Source: Staphylococcus simulans
GTDB taxonomy: Bacteria > Bacillota > Bacilli > Staphylococcales > Staphylococcaceae
DNA length: 64,000 bases
Reading direction: 5' to 3'
Assembly (NCBI RefSeq): GCF_003043455.1
Contig: NZ_PZGG01000001.1
Location: 1-64,000 of the forward strand
The translations under genes were made by a program, and so were the position numbers. The stretch's first letter is position 1. Each line of letters begins with the position of its first letter. The notes beneath the pieces are model-generated. The model ran no database searches. It saw nothing but the letters and a program-made list of their open reading frames with translations, and was not told the DNA's origin. Positions 48,492 through 59,811 of this stretch are shown piece after piece.

Positions 48492-49847
48492 ATGGAAGCA
48501 GTAGAACTGAGCAGATTTTTAACTGCCATGACCTTAGCTGTGCATATTATCTTCGCGACTATCGGTGTGGGGATGCCGCTTATGTTCGCAATTGCTGAAT
48601 TTCTTGGGGTAAAGAGAAATGACGCAAAATATATTACACTAGCTAAGAGATGGGCCAAAGGTTATGCGGTAACCGTTGCGGTAGGGGTTGTAACAGGTAC
48701 TATTATCGAGTTGCAGCTGTCATTACTTTGGCCGCAATTTATGAAGATTGCAGGACACGTAATTGCACTGCCATTATTCATGGAAGTCTTCGCATTCTTC
48801 TTTGAAGCGATTTTCTTAAGTATTTATTTCTACACTTGGGAAAGATTCAAAAGTAAATGGACACATTTAATTATGAGTATTCCAGTGGTATTAGGCGGTA
48901 CTTTATCTGCCTTCTTCATCACTTCAGTAAACTCATTTATGAACACACCTGAAGGTTTCCAATTGAAAAACGGCAAAATGATACATGTTGATCCGGTTGC
49001 AGCGATGTTCAACTCATCATTTGGTGTTAGAGCCTTCCACGTGATTACGACAGCAATTATGACAATGGCCTTTATTTTAGCGGCGATTGCAGCATTTAAA
49101 TTATTGAAAAACAAATTTGAAAAAGATAGAGAATATCATAAGAAAGCATTGAAACTGACTATGATTGTCGGTTTAGTCTTTACATTAGGATCAATGCTTG
49201 CTGGTGATATGTCAGCGAAGTTCTTACACAAAGAACAACCTGAAAAATTAGCAGCATATGAATGGCATTACGATACTGAGAAACGCGCAGATTTAGTTCT
49301 GTTTGGTGTACTAGATGAGAAAAATCAAGAAGTTCATGGTGCAATTAAGATACCAGCTTTATTAAGTTTCTTATCTGATAACAATATCAACACAGAAGTA
49401 GAAGGATTAAATGAATTCCCTAAAAATGAACAACCACCGTTAATCGTCCATTACTTCTTTGACTTAATGGTAACAAGCGGTATCTTCTGCTTTGTTGTTT
49501 CAGGTCTTTACGTCTTAACACGACTTGTTAAGAAATGGCGCAAATTCTCAACGCATAAAATATTACTATATGGCATATTATTGACAGGACCAGCAGCAAT
49601 GCTTGCGATTGAGTTCGGTTGGTTCTTAACAGAAATGGGCCGCCAACCTTGGATTTTAAGAGGTTACATGAGAGTGTCTGAAGCAGCTACACATGCAGGC
49701 GGTTTACCAGGTGTTACCATCGCATTTGGTGTCGTTTACTTTATCATCTTATTCACAGCAACGTATGTATTAATACGTATGTTCAAGAATAACCCGCCAT
49801 ATAAAGATGTGGAAAAATTAGAAGAGAGCCGAGGTGAAGCATCATGA
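48492..49847 (+). CDS. cydA: Cytochrome bd-type quinol oxidase subunit I
   Basis: 451 residues, about nine helices. Haem ligands are an N-terminal His (AVHIIFATIG), a central His and a Met; the Gln loop is the short Gram-positive form. The block GRQPWILRGYMR, seen at residue 385 or so, is diagnostic. Overlaps cydB by 4 bp. Works as the high-affinity alternative to QoxABCD. Confidence 0.96.
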   Translation: MEAVELSRFLTAMTLAVHIIFATIGVGMPLMFAIAEFLGVKRNDAKYITLAKRWAKGYAVTVAVGVVTGTIIELQLSLLWPQFMKIAGHVIALPLFMEVFAFFFEAIFLSIYFYTWERFKSKWTHLIMSIPVVLGGTLSAFFITSVNSFMNTPEGFQLKNGKMIHVDPVAAMFNSSFGVRAFHVITTAIMTMAFILAAIAAFKLLKNKFEKDREYHKKALKLTMIVGLVFTLGSMLAGDMSAKFLHKEQPEKLAAYEWHYDTEKRADLVLFGVLDEKNQEVHGAIKIPALLSFLSDNNINTEVEGLNEFPKNEQPPLIVHYFFDLMVTSGIFCFVVSGLYVLTRLVKKWRKFSTHKILLYGILLTGPAAMLAIEFGWFLTEMGRQPWILRGYMRVSEAATHAGGLPGVTIAFGVVYFIILFTATYVLIRMFKNNPPYKDVEKLEESRGEAS

Positions 49848-50881
49848 GTATTACAGCATTTGGAATGATTGTTTTGTATCTGTTCTTATTCTTGTATATC
49901 GTCATTGCTTCAATTGACTTTGGTGCAGGTATCTTCATTTTACAATCGAAATTAAGAGGTACTGAAAGCACATTAGTACCGATTATCGGTCGCTATCTGA
50001 ATCCGATTTGGGAAGTTACGAACGTATTCTTAGTATTCTTCACAGTCGGGATTGTCGGATTCTTCCCGGATTTCGCGTACTATTACGGTTCAGTTCTGTT
50101 AGTGCCGGGATCTATCGCATTAATCTTACTTACGATTCGCGGTAGTTTCTATGCTTTCCAAAACTATGGACCAGATTCAAAATTCTCTTGGCTCGTCTTG
50201 CATAGTGTGTCTGGGTTATTCATCCCAGCAGCGTTAAGTATGGGGCTTGTCATCTCAGAAGGTGGTTATATTCATAAGACTGGCTCAGGTACAGGTGTCG
50301 ATTTAAAATGGGCTGATTTATTCTTTAGTCCATTCGCGTGGGCGGTTGTATTCTTAGCTTTAGTTTCAGTGATGTATATTTCATCAGGATTCCTTGCATA
50401 TTATGCACGTAAAGCAGAAAACATGAAAGCCTATAATATTATTCGTATGTGGTTTGTTTTCTGGGGTCCTCCTATGGCTTTAGTGTCATTATTTACTTTC
50501 ATCACATTACGCAGTCAAAACAAGCAGCACTTCGATGCTGCGGTAAACCAATACTGGTGGCTGTTCTTAATCAGTATATTATGCTTGTTAGCAGCTTGGA
50601 TTTTATCTATAATGAAAAAATCACCGGGAACAGCATTTATGTTAGTAGTTATCCAAATGGCAACAGCAGTTGCAGGTTATGGCTTAAGTAAATGGCCATA
50701 TATTCTGTATCCATATATCAACGGAGACATTCATAAAACAGATGACCCGATGGCTTGGGCCTTAACGATTGCGGCAGTTGTCGGATTATTGATGCTTGTT
50801 CCATCACTGATTTTCTTAATGAGATTATTCATCTTCAACAAAGATTATGTTGAAGGTAAGAATGATGAAGGTTATTATTAA
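49844..50881 (+). CDS. cydB: Cytochrome bd-type quinol oxidase subunit II
   Basis: 345 residues with about nine helices; the N-terminal IDFGAGIFILQ and FFTVGIVGFFPDF regions match CydB. The ATG overlaps the cydA stop, with CCGAGGTGA upstream. The two genes end at a strong terminator. Confidence 0.95.
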   Translation: MSITAFGMIVLYLFLFLYIVIASIDFGAGIFILQSKLRGTESTLVPIIGRYLNPIWEVTNVFLVFFTVGIVGFFPDFAYYYGSVLLVPGSIALILLTIRGSFYAFQNYGPDSKFSWLVLHSVSGLFIPAALSMGLVISEGGYIHKTGSGTGVDLKWADLFFSPFAWAVVFLALVSVMYISSGFLAYYARKAENMKAYNIIRMWFVFWGPPMALVSLFTFITLRSQNKQHFDAAVNQYWWLFLISILCLLAAWILSIMKKSPGTAFMLVVIQMATAVAGYGLSKWPYILYPYINGDIHKTDDPMAWALTIAAVVGLLMLVPSLIFLMRLFIFNKDYVEGKNDEGYY

Positions 50882-50895
50882 TAATAAGTCTTAGG

Positions 50896-50958
50896 TGAGG
50901 CGAGGCATAATCATAGAATCTCTATGATTGAACAGAGCCTTGTCTCATCTTTATTTTT
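50896..50958 (+). terminator. Terminator of cydAB
   Basis: TGAGGCGAGGC / GCCTTGTCTCA outer stem (with wobbles) and an inner AATCATAGA/TCTATGATT hairpin, then TCTTTATTTTT. Confidence 0.85.
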
Positions 50959-50976
50959 GCGGAGGTTGTAAGAGAA

Positions 50977-51636
50977 ATGGAAAAAGAATTCGTTGTGATA
51001 GGATTAGGTCGTTTCGGCGGCAGTATAGTCCGAGAATTAAACGCGTTAGGCATGGACGTAATGGCAATCGATTTAAGTGAAGCCCGCGTAAATGAATATA
51101 GTGAAATCGCGACACATGCGGTAGTTGCGGATACGACAGATGAAGCGGTAATGAAAAGTTTAGGGATTCGTAACTTTGATCAAGTCATCGTGGCAATTGG
51201 TGAAAATATTCAAACGAGTACCTTAACGACTCTGATTCTTAAGGAATTAGGGGTTAAAAAAGTTATTGCAAAAGCTCAAAATGATTACCATGCGAAGATT
51301 TTAAATAAAATCGGTGCTGATTTAGTTGTCCATCCTGAACGAGATATGGGACGAAGAATTGCGCATAATATTGCGAGTGCCAGTGTCTTGGATTACTTGG
51401 AACTTGCGGATGAATATTCAATTGTTGAAGCCAAAGCGAATGAACGTATCGCAGGTCAAACTATTGTAGATTTAGATATCCGTGCAAACTTCGGTATCAA
51501 CATTATTGCGATTAAACGAGATAAAGATGTTATTATTTCTCCAGATCCGAATATGAATATTGAACTAGGCGATATCTTGATTATGATTGGACACGACAAC
51601 GACTTAAATCGCTTCGAGAAAAAACTTGTCCACTAA
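50977..51636 (+). CDS. ktrC: Ktr potassium channel regulatory subunit KtrC
   Basis: Cytoplasmic RCK protein gating a Ktr potassium transporter, 219 residues. RCK-N Rossmann region starts VVIGLGRFGGSIVREL; RCK-C (TrkA-C) covers about 135-219 and in S. aureus binds cyclic di-AMP. No membrane partner is encoded here, as usual for ktrC. GGAGG precedes the ATG by 12 nt. Confidence 0.93.
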   Translation: MEKEFVVIGLGRFGGSIVRELNALGMDVMAIDLSEARVNEYSEIATHAVVADTTDEAVMKSLGIRNFDQVIVAIGENIQTSTLTTLILKELGVKKVIAKAQNDYHAKILNKIGADLVVHPERDMGRRIAHNIASASVLDYLELADEYSIVEAKANERIAGQTIVDLDIRANFGINIIAIKRDKDVIISPDPNMNIELGDILIMIGHDNDLNRFEKKLVH

Positions 51637-51654
51637 CACAACCTTATACAAACC

Positions 51655-51684
51655 AAAAGCACATTCCGCGTGGAATGTGCTTTT
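51655..51684. terminator. Bidirectional terminator between ktrC and rnjA
   Basis: AAAAGCACATTCC pairs with GGAATGTGCTTTT around a 4-nt loop. Confidence 0.93.
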
Positions 51685-51711
51685 CTTATAGATTACTTTA
51701 TTTATAGAAGA

Positions 51712-53637
51712 TTAGTCTTGTTTAGACTTTTCATCTTGTTGTTTTGGTTTAGTGTTGCCTTCTTTTTTATGGTGTGGTTTATGGTTTCTTGGTTTGCGTG
51801 TTTTCTGACCATTATTTGAAGGGCGTTTGTTTGTCGCATGTTTATGATTTTCTTTACTATTGCGTTGTTTTGATTCTTGGTTTTGATTTGGGTTTGGTTT
51901 TTTATTTGTACGTTTAGGTCTAGATGATTTAGGTTTCTTAGTAGGTGTGATTTGTTCACCATTTTCATTAACCTTCATAATCACTGGTAAAATCATTGGT
52001 TTACGTGCTGTTTTTTCAAACAAGTATGGTTGTAATGTCTCAATGATAGATGATTTGATTTGATGCCACTGAATGTCTTTGTTTTGGTTTAATTTAGAAA
52101 TGACCTCAGTTTTGATTTTACGTTGTGCATCGTAAATCAAATGACCTGATTCACGCATATAAACGAAACCACGAGAAATGATGTCTGGACCTGAAAGCAA
52201 TGTGTTTGTGTTGAAGTCGATACTTACAACGACAATGACTAAACCTTCTTCAGATAATAACTTACGGTCACGGATAACAACGTTACCGATATCACCGATA
52301 CCGCTTCCGTCGACTAACACATCGCCAGAAGGGATACGTCCAGCTTTACGTGCTGAATCTCTTGTTAGTGCTAAGACATCACCATTATCGAAAATAAAGA
52401 TGTTATCTTCATCTACACCGCATTCAACACCTGTTTGCGCATGTGCTTTCAACATACGGTATTCACCATGAATCGGCATGAAGTATTTCGGGCGGATTAA
52501 GCGTAACATTAATTGTTGATCACCTTGAGATCCGTGTCCTGACGTATGAATGTTTGAAATCTTGCTGTGAATGACATCAGCACCTGCACGATAAAGTGCA
52601 TTGATTGTGCGGTTGATACTTTTCGTATTACCTGGGATAGGTGATGAACTGAAGACGACTGTATCTTCAGGAATAATTTTAATTTGTTTGTGTGTACCAT
52701 TTGCAATACGTGATAACGCAGCCATTGGTTCACCTTGAGAACCTGTACATAAAATCAAGAGTTCATGTTTTGGAACAGAATTGATTTTGCTTGGTTCAAT
52801 AAACGTTTCAGGTGGTGCTTTGATATAACCGAGTTCCATACCGATTTTAATGTTGTTTTCCATTGAACGGCCGAACACTAAAATCTTACGGTTATATTTA
52901 ATCGCAGCTTCAACGGCTTGTTGAACACGGTAAATGTTTGATGCGAATGTCGCAAAGATAATTCTTCCAGTACATTTACGGAAAATCTTATCAACGTTTT
53001 GGCCGACTTCACGTTCGCTTAACGTAAAGTTAGGCACAAGTGAGTTCGTTGAATCAGATAAAAGGGCTAAGACGCCTTCTTCACCGAGTTTCGCCATTTT
53101 AGCGATATTTGCTGGTGTACCGACAGGTGTGAAATCAAATTTGAAGTCACCTGTGTGTACAATATTACCTTCAGGTGTTCCAACGATAACACCGTATGCT
53201 TCAGGAATACTGTGTGTTGTTAAATAGAATGAAACGTTGAAGTGTTTTGACTTGATGACGGTATCTTCTGTAATTTCATTCAATTCAGCTGTTCTTAATA
53301 AATGATGTTCTTCTAATTTGTTTCTGATTAACCCAAGTGCTAAAGGACCGCCATAAATCGGTACGTTAAGTTCTTTTAATAAGAAGGGCACACCGCCGAT
53401 ATGGTCTTCGTGTCCATGGGTAATAAATAGGCCGATAATTTTATCTTTGTTTTGAACAAGATATGAGTAATCTGGGATGACGTAATCGATACCTAATAGA
53501 TTGTCGTCTGGGAATTTGATTCCCGCATCGATTAGGACGATTTCATCCTTATACTCCACTGCATACGTATTCTTACCGATCTCGCCGAGACCGCCGATTG
53601 CGTATACACCGACCTCATTATTTTTGAGTTGTTTCAT
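51712..53637 (-). CDS. rnjA: Ribonuclease J1 with extended basic C-terminal tail
   Basis: Essential 5'-exo/endoribonuclease of RNA turnover, 641 residues. The metallo-beta-lactamase zinc motif is HGHEDHIGG, with HTGDFKFD and the beta-CASP block further on, and [10 protein letters not shown]. The core ends near residue 558 (VIMKVNE). About 83 extra residues follow, with roughly 25 Lys/Arg plus many Asn, Gln, Pro and His, apparently disordered. S. aureus RNase J1 ends near residue 565 as I recall. The frame is continuous to a stop just before a terminator. Overlaps rpoY by one base. Confidence 0.96.
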   Translation of the reverse strand: MKQLKNNEVGVYAIGGLGEIGKNTYAVEYKDEIVLIDAGIKFPDDNLLGIDYVIPDYSYLVQNKDKIIGLFITHGHEDHIGGVPFLLKELNVPIYGGPLALGLIRNKLEEHHLLRTAELNEITEDTVIKSKHFNVSFYLTTHSIPEAYGVIVGTPEGNIVHTGDFKFDFTPVGTPANIAKMAKLGEEGVLALLSDSTNSLVPNFTLSEREVGQNVDKIFRKCTGRIIFATFASNIYRVQQAVEAAIKYNRKILVFGRSMENNIKIGMELGYIKAPPETFIEPSKINSVPKHELLILCTGSQGEPMAALSRIANGTHKQIKIIPEDTVVFSSSPIPGNTKSINRTINALYRAGADVIHSKISNIHTSGHGSQGDQQLMLRLIRPKYFMPIHGEYRMLKAHAQTGVECGVDEDNIFIFDNGDVLALTRDSARKAGRIPSGDVLVDGSGIGDIGNVVIRDRKLLSEEGLVIVVVSIDFNTNTLLSGPDIISRGFVYMRESGHLIYDAQRKIKTEVISKLNQNKDIQWHQIKSSIIETLQPYLFEKTARKPMILPVIMKVNENGEQITPTKKPKSSRPKRTNKKPNPNQNQESKQRNSKENHKHATNKRPSNNGQKTRKPRNHKPHHKKEGNTKPKQQDEKSKQD

Positions 53638-53852
53638 TATTGGATATGCTCCACTTGATAGTCTGGAGATTTTTGTTCATATTCTAAATGTGCGCCCTCT
53701 AATTTAGTAATGAACTCGATATTGTAATTACGGTCTTTCAGATATTTTCTTACTTCTTCTTCTGAATTTCCTTCTACGTAAATCGTTTGTGTGTTCTCAC
53801 GCACGATTACTTCTGCTCTGTCGTCTTGATAAAATACTTTGTAAATTGCCAT
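53637..53852 (-). CDS. rpoY: RNA polymerase epsilon subunit
   Basis: 71-residue RpoY (YkzG), a small RNA polymerase-associated subunit of Firmicutes. The pattern [19 protein letters not shown] and RTYLK-like helix [17 protein letters not shown] match. AGGAGGA precedes the ATG. It is translationally linked to rnjA (TAATG), the conserved arrangement. Confidence 0.93.
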   Translation of the reverse strand: MAIYKVFYQDDRAEVIVRENTQTIYVEGNSEEEVRKYLKDRNYNIEFITKLEGAHLEYEQKSPDYQVEHIQ

Positions 53853-54233
53853 AATATTTTGTTTCCTCCTAAAAATATGTTCAGTTGTTTTAATTTATTG
53901 TTCATACAAGCCTAGTTTATTCTTTGTCGTTTGTTTCATCATTGTGTTCTTTCTTAAAATAAATACAACATACCAGCTTAACTGCCCAGTATGTTTGCTA
54001 GGTTTGTTATAAATGACGTTCTAGTTAGTCATGCATGAAGTTGTCTTCATACATATACAGTTATTATTTATTTTACATGATGTAATTCAATAAATAAAGC
54101 GGTTTTACTTAGTAGCAAGGAAAGCAAGCAGAATGTCGATTTAAAAGAGGAACACAAAATAAGTGTGGTAAAATATATAAAAGAGAAAACAAGGCGGGTC
54201 TAATAATTCAGAGACTTAAAGTGGGTGAGGAAA
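53853..54233. other. Intergenic region upstream of rpoY
   Basis: 381 bp between divergent genes. It has an AACATAC/GTATGTT hairpin (53966-53994) that on the minus strand would lie in a long rpoY leader, and an extended -10 TGGTAAAAT ending at 54174 that could serve the plus-strand gene. No gene seen. Confidence 0.45.
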
Positions 54234-54506
54234 ATGAGTAAGGCTAAGAGAATCATTGAAGATGTAAAAAGAGAAAAAGAAAGAAGAGACAAACTGTTTC
54301 AAGGTATTTTGTTTGAGAAGCGTGGTAAAGAAATTGTGATGTTCTTTGAATATGAAGAAGTCGTCGATAATGTGTCTGACAATCATCACTTTATTCGACA
54401 TAATCATGATCCAGAGTGGGTGGACAAAAGTATGTTACCTGAGCTTAAAGAGGGTTTAGAAGATTTGAATGTTACGTATCATTGTCGTAAAGATATCTTC
54501 ATATAA
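54234..54506 (+). CDS. Small conserved protein of unknown function
   Basis: About 90 residues, charged N-terminus (KRIIEDVKREKERRDKLFQG) followed by a beta-rich part and a His-rich segment (NHHFIRHNHDP). No membrane segment. The start could be GTG 54225 or ATG 54234; spacing to GAGG is short in the second case. Position between rpoY and def matches a staphylococcal hypothetical gene. I do not recognise a function. Confidence 0.6.
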   Translation: MSKAKRIIEDVKREKERRDKLFQGILFEKRGKEIVMFFEYEEVVDNVSDNHHFIRHNHDPEWVDKSMLPELKEGLEDLNVTYHCRKDIFI

Positions 54507-54525
54507 GAAGGGAATAGCAGTATAT

Positions 54526-54554
54526 AAAAAAAGAGGCCGCTTTGTGCGACCTCT
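54526..54554 (-). terminator. Terminator of def
   Basis: AGAGGCCGC/GCGACCTCT stem (one wobble), 5-nt loop, T-run on the minus strand. It may also stop the converging small gene. Confidence 0.85.
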
Positions 54555-54564
54555 CAATTTATGT

Positions 54565-55125
54565 TTATTCATCAAACAGACGGATAGCATCTTCGTGTGG
54601 TTGAAGCGGATTTTCTTTATCGATGTGGTCATAGAACATAATACCGTCTAAATGATCGATTTCATGTTGTACAACAATAGCAATATAGCCTTTAAGTCGT
54701 AAGTTGATATCATTACCATCAATGTCTTTTGCTTTGACTGTAATACGATGATGGCGATGCACAAGTCCTGGAATATCTTCATCTACACTTAAGCAACCTT
54801 CGCCTGTAGGCAGATAAGCTTCTTGTACACTGTAGCTGACGATTTTAGGATTAATCAACATTAATTCATAAGATTTGCCGTTACCATCATCTGGTAAGTG
54901 GACAGCAAGCATACGTTTAGAAATGTTAAGTTGCGGTGCAGCAATACCTACACCTGAACGTAAATTGTATTTACGAGCAATTTCATCATCTTGACTATTC
55001 ACTAAGAATTCATGCATTTCTTTAATTTTATTACGATCTTCATCTGATAAAGGAAATTTCACTTCTTCGGCTTTTTTACGAAGTGTCGGATGTCCGTCTC
55101 TGATTATATCTTTCATAGTAATCAT
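54565..55125 (-). CDS. def: Peptide deformylase
   Basis: Removes the formyl group from nascent proteins. About 186 residues from ATG 55123-55125, with AGGACGG upstream. Motif 1 GVGIAAPQ, motif 2 EGCLSV (metal Cys) and motif 3 QHEIDHLDG (catalytic Glu and two His) are intact; it is the type II Gram-positive form. The open frame runs 47 codons further, as a hydrophobic extension overlapping ykyA; I treat that as non-coding. Confidence 0.96.
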   Translation of the reverse strand: MITMKDIIRDGHPTLRKKAEEVKFPLSDEDRNKIKEMHEFLVNSQDDEIARKYNLRSGVGIAAPQLNISKRMLAVHLPDDGNGKSYELMLINPKIVSYSVQEAYLPTGEGCLSVDEDIPGLVHRHHRITVKAKDIDGNDINLRLKGYIAIVVQHEIDHLDGIMFYDHIDKENPLQPHEDAIRLFDE

Positions 55126-55249
55126 GTCATACACCGTCCTTATTATAAAATATAACAAAAAAGTTCCGGATAGAACAGAAAAGTATTTGCGAAATCGCTT
55201 AAAATTAATTAACATCATTATTGAAATCCCCAAGGAGGTAATTTGAAGC

Positions 55250-55882
55250 ATGAAAATTAAAAGCACATTAGGTTTAGTGATTGCATCCTCTCTATTATTA
55301 GGTGCTTGTTCAACAGACAGCCATCAGATTAAAGAGTACAACAAGACACTGAAAGAAGCCGTACAAAAAGAAGACGAAGCCGTAAAAGTCGGTGAAAAAC
55401 TAAATAAACTTACAAATGAGAAAAATGATTTAGCGAAGAAAATCAACGGTAAAGATACACAGAAAGTCGTAAAAACTTCTAAAGATATTGTAAGTAATGT
55501 AAATGAACGTAAAGAGGAATTTAAAAAAGAAGAAAAAGCATTCGATGCATCTGAGAAAAAGTTTGAAGAAGCTAAAAAGCGGACAAAGGATATTAGAAAC
55601 GATAAAAGAAGATCAGGCATAGAAAAAACAAACAAAGCGTTTGAGAAAAACTACAAAGCGCATGATGAATATGCGAAAGCTTACAACAATAGTTTAGACA
55701 AAGAAAAAGATTTGTTTGAATACATTGTGAAAACAAATGGTGAAGCAGAACAATCACAAATTGATGAAAAAACAAAAGCAATTGATGATTCTTATAAAGA
55801 TGTAAATGACAAAATTAAAAAATACAGTAAAACTCGTGACGAGCGCGGAAAACAAATGGAAGCGGCTCAACAAATCAAATAA
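55250..55882 (+). CDS. ykyA: YkyA family putative cell-wall binding lipoprotein
   Basis: 210 residues: lipoprotein signal with lipobox LGAC (Cys20) and a long Lys/Glu-rich helical body likely to form coiled coils (residues 25-205). YkyA-family genes lie before pdhA in Bacillus and Staphylococcus; the function is unknown. AAGGAGG precedes the ATG. The next promoter is inside the gap before pdhA. Confidence 0.85.
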   Translation: MKIKSTLGLVIASSLLLGACSTDSHQIKEYNKTLKEAVQKEDEAVKVGEKLNKLTNEKNDLAKKINGKDTQKVVKTSKDIVSNVNERKEEFKKEEKAFDASEKKFEEAKKRTKDIRNDKRRSGIEKTNKAFEKNYKAHDEYAKAYNNSLDKEKDLFEYIVKTNGEAEQSQIDEKTKAIDDSYKDVNDKIKKYSKTRDERGKQMEAAQQIK

Positions 55883-55969
55883 ACAACACTGATACAGTTT
55901 TAGTATTTAGACTAGTACAGGTCTTATAACTGTACTTAACACAAGTGATACAGAAGTTTTGTAATTCAT

Positions 55970-55998
55970 TTAACAGTTATACAAAACTATGCTATACT
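55970..55998 (+). promoter_or_regulatory. pdhABCD promoter
   Basis: -35 TTAACA (55970-55975), a 17-nt spacer and -10 TATACT (55993-55998). An AGTACAG/CTGTACT hairpin lies upstream at 55914-55936. Confidence 0.75.
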
Positions 55999-56051
55999 AA
56001 TTTATGGATGAAATGAATTTTCTATTATACGGGAAAGGTATGGTGAATTGA

Positions 56052-57164
<1,113 letters not shown>

Positions 57165-57167
57165 GCC

Positions 57168-58145
57168 ATGGCACAAATGACAATGGTACAAGCGATTAAC
57201 AACGCACTTAAAACTGAACTTCAAAACGACGAAAACGTTTTGCTTTTTGGTGAAGACGTTGGTCTTAACGGTGGCGTATTCCGTGTAACGGAAGGTCTGC
57301 AAAAAGAATTCGGTGAAGATCGTGTATTCGATACTCCGCTTGCTGAATCAGGTATCGGCGGTTTAGCACTTGGATTAACGGTAGAAGGTTACCGTCCAGT
57401 AATGGAAATCCAATTCTTAGGTTTCGTATTCGAAGTATTTGACGCTGTTGCAGGTCAAATTGCACGTACAAGATTCCGTTCAGGTAATACGAAAACTGCA
57501 CCTGTTACAATCCGTGCGCCATTCGGCGGCGGTGTACACACACCAGAATTACACGCAGATAACTTAGAAGGTATCTTAGCGCAATCACCTGGATTAACAG
57601 TAGTTATCCCATCTAACCCATACGATGCAAAAGGTTTATTGATTTCTGCAATCAGAAGCAATGACCCAGTTGTATATTTAGAACACATGAAATTATACCG
57701 TTCATTCCGTGAAGAAGTTCCTGAAGAGGAATACACAATTGAACTTGGTAAAGCGAACGTTAAAAAAGAAGGCGATGATATTACAATTATCGCTTACGGT
57801 GCAATGGTTCAAGAATCATTAAAAGCAGCGGAAGAACTTGAAAAAGATGGTGTATCAGCGGAAGTTATCGACTTACGTACAGTACAACCGATCGATTTCG
57901 ACACATTAGTAGCTTCAGTTGAAAAAACTGGCCGTGCAGTAGTAGTTCAAGAAGCACAACGTCAAGCTGGCGTAGGTGCACAAGTTGTAGCTGAACTATC
58001 TGAGCGTACAATCCTTTCATTAGAAGCTCCGATTGCACGTGTTGCAGCAGTAGATACTGTTTATCCGTTTACTGAAGCGGAAAATGTTTGGTTACCAAAC
58101 AAAAACGATATCGTCGAATCTGCAAAAGCTACTTTAAACTTCTAA
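57168..58145 (+). CDS. pdhB: Pyruvate dehydrogenase E1 beta subunit
   Basis: 325 residues, transketolase-like pyrimidine-binding domain ([34 protein letters not shown]) plus C-terminal domain ([19 protein letters not shown]). AAGGAG lies in the end of pdhA. After its stop a 343-bp structured gap precedes pdhC. Confidence 0.97.
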   Translation: MAQMTMVQAINNALKTELQNDENVLLFGEDVGLNGGVFRVTEGLQKEFGEDRVFDTPLAESGIGGLALGLTVEGYRPVMEIQFLGFVFEVFDAVAGQIARTRFRSGNTKTAPVTIRAPFGGGVHTPELHADNLEGILAQSPGLTVVIPSNPYDAKGLLISAIRSNDPVVYLEHMKLYRSFREEVPEEEYTIELGKANVKKEGDDITIIAYGAMVQESLKAAEELEKDGVSAEVIDLRTVQPIDFDTLVASVEKTGRAVVVQEAQRQAGVGAQVVAELSERTILSLEAPIARVAAVDTVYPFTEAENVWLPNKNDIVESAKATLNF

Positions 58146-58488
58146 TTGTTTAATAGAGCGTGAGTCGGCATATTTAATCGAAGTTATGGGTAAAGTTGAA
58201 GCAAGGCTTCAACTTGCCATAAGTCATACAACCAAATTTGCTCTTGCGATCTTATGTACTTTGCAAGGGCAAATGGTTTGTTATGAAGTAGTAAAAATAA
58301 ATTGAAGATATATTTCGTTGAAACGAAATCAAGTTTTATGTCAAACTATAAACTAGAACATCAAATTGATTACATTTCAGTAGTTTAATCAAGGCTTATG
58401 TACAGACTTGAGTGAAGATGCTTTTGTTTTAATCAATTGTTTTGTGCTGGTTTATGTGACTTAAATTGACTTTTAGGAGGACAAGAAC
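58146..58488 (+). other. Structured gap between pdhB and pdhC
   Basis: 343 bp without a gene in the middle of the pdh operon. Four stable hairpins follow one another: AAGTTGAAGC/GCTTCAACTT with a bulged ATGG/CCAT extension (58184-58222); AACCA-TTTGC-CTTGC-type stem (58230-58278); ATTTCGTT/AACGAAAT (58312-58329); and TTGATTA/TAATCAA (58366-58392). None is followed by a T-run. pdhC has its own strong ribosome binding site after the gap. Confidence 0.7.
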
Positions 58489-59808
58489 GTGGCATTTGAA
58501 TTTAAATTACCCGATATTGGTGAAGGTATCCACGAAGGTGAAATTGTTAAGTGGTTTGTAAAAGCTGGAGACGAAATCCAAGAAGACGATATTCTATGTG
58601 AAGTACAAAACGACAAATCTGTTGTAGAAATCCCTTCTCCAGTTAACGGTACAATTGAAGAAGTTGTTGTAGAAGAAGGAACTGTAGCAGTAGTTGGCGA
58701 CACAATTATCAAAATTGATTCTCCAGACGCTGAAGAAATGTCATTCAAAGGCGGACACAGTGATGATTCTGCTAAAGAAGAAGACAACGCAGGTCAAGAA
58801 GAAACTAAAGATCAAGCACAATCAGTTTCAGAACAAGATACTTCAAACGTAGCACCAGCTGCTGACGAAGAAGTAGACGAAAACAGAAGAGTTAAAGCAA
58901 TGCCTTCTGTACGTAAATTTGCTCGTGAAAACGATGTGAATATCAAAGCAGTTCAAGGTTCTGGTAAAAACGGCCGTATCACTAAAGCTGACGTTGAAGC
59001 TTACTTAAGCGGAGATGCACCAAGTGCGGAAACTAGCGAAGCTCCAGCAACTGAAGCAGCAGCTTCACAAGAAACAGCTGCAGCACCAGTATCAGCTGAA
59101 GGTGAATACCCAGAAACTCGCGAAAAAATCCCTGCAATGCGTAAAGCGATTGCGAAAGCAATGGTTAACTCTAAACACACTGCGCCTCACGTAACATTAA
59201 TGGACGAAGTGGAAGTTCAAGCATTATGGGATCACCGTAAGAAATTCAAAGAAATTGCTGCGGAACAAGGTACTAAATTAACATTCTTACCATATGTTGT
59301 TAAAGCATTAGTATCAGCACTTAAAAAATACCCAGCATTAAACACTGAATTTGATGATGCAAACGGTGAAGTAGTACACAAACACTACTGGAACATCGGT
59401 ATCGCTGCAGATACAGACCGCGGTTTATTAGTACCGGTTGTTAAACATGCTGATCGTAAATCAATGTTCGAAATCTCTGATGAAATCAACGAACTTGCTG
59501 TTAAAGCACGTGACGGTAAATTGACTTCAGACGAAATGAAAGGTGCATCATGCACAATCAGTAACATCGGTTCAGCAGGCGGCCAATGGTTCACACCAGT
59601 AATCAACCACCCAGAAGTTGCTATCTTGGGTATCGGTCGTATTGCACAAAAACCTATTGTTAAGGATGGGGAAATTGTTGCAGCACCTGTATTAGCATTA
59701 TCATTAAGCTTTGACCACAGACAAATTGACGGAGCTACTGGTCAAAACGCAATGAACCACATCAAACGTTTATTAAATAATCCAGAATTATTATTAATGG
59801 AGGGGTAA
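58489..59808 (+). CDS. pdhC: Dihydrolipoamide acetyltransferase E2
   Basis: Core of the pyruvate dehydrogenase complex, 439 residues. One lipoyl domain (1-80) with lipoylated Lys43 in QNDKSVVEI, an Ala/Glu/Ser linker, a peripheral-subunit binding domain (about 131-170; [11 protein letters not shown] and [12 protein letters not shown]), a second Ala/Pro linker, then the acyltransferase domain with [12 protein letters not shown] near the C-terminus. Start is GTG 58489 after AGGAGG. Confidence 0.97.
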   Translation: MAFEFKLPDIGEGIHEGEIVKWFVKAGDEIQEDDILCEVQNDKSVVEIPSPVNGTIEEVVVEEGTVAVVGDTIIKIDSPDAEEMSFKGGHSDDSAKEEDNAGQEETKDQAQSVSEQDTSNVAPAADEEVDENRRVKAMPSVRKFARENDVNIKAVQGSGKNGRITKADVEAYLSGDAPSAETSEAPATEAAASQETAAAPVSAEGEYPETREKIPAMRKAIAKAMVNSKHTAPHVTLMDEVEVQALWDHRKKFKEIAAEQGTKLTFLPYVVKALVSALKKYPALNTEFDDANGEVVHKHYWNIGIAADTDRGLLVPVVKHADRKSMFEISDEINELAVKARDGKLTSDEMKGASCTISNIGSAGGQWFTPVINHPEVAILGIGRIAQKPIVKDGEIVAAPVLALSLSFDHRQIDGATGQNAMNHIKRLLNNPELLLMEG

Positions 59809-59811
59809 AAC

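Noticed and set aside
51712-51961. RNase J1 tail as a frameshift artefact
   Set aside because: The tail is in frame, has coherent biased composition and stops just before the shared terminator, so an error is not needed to explain it.
55126-55266. N-terminal hydrophobic extension of peptide deformylase
   Set aside because: The extension overlaps the ykyA start and promoter, while an internal ATG with AGGACGG upstream gives the standard deformylase N-terminus.
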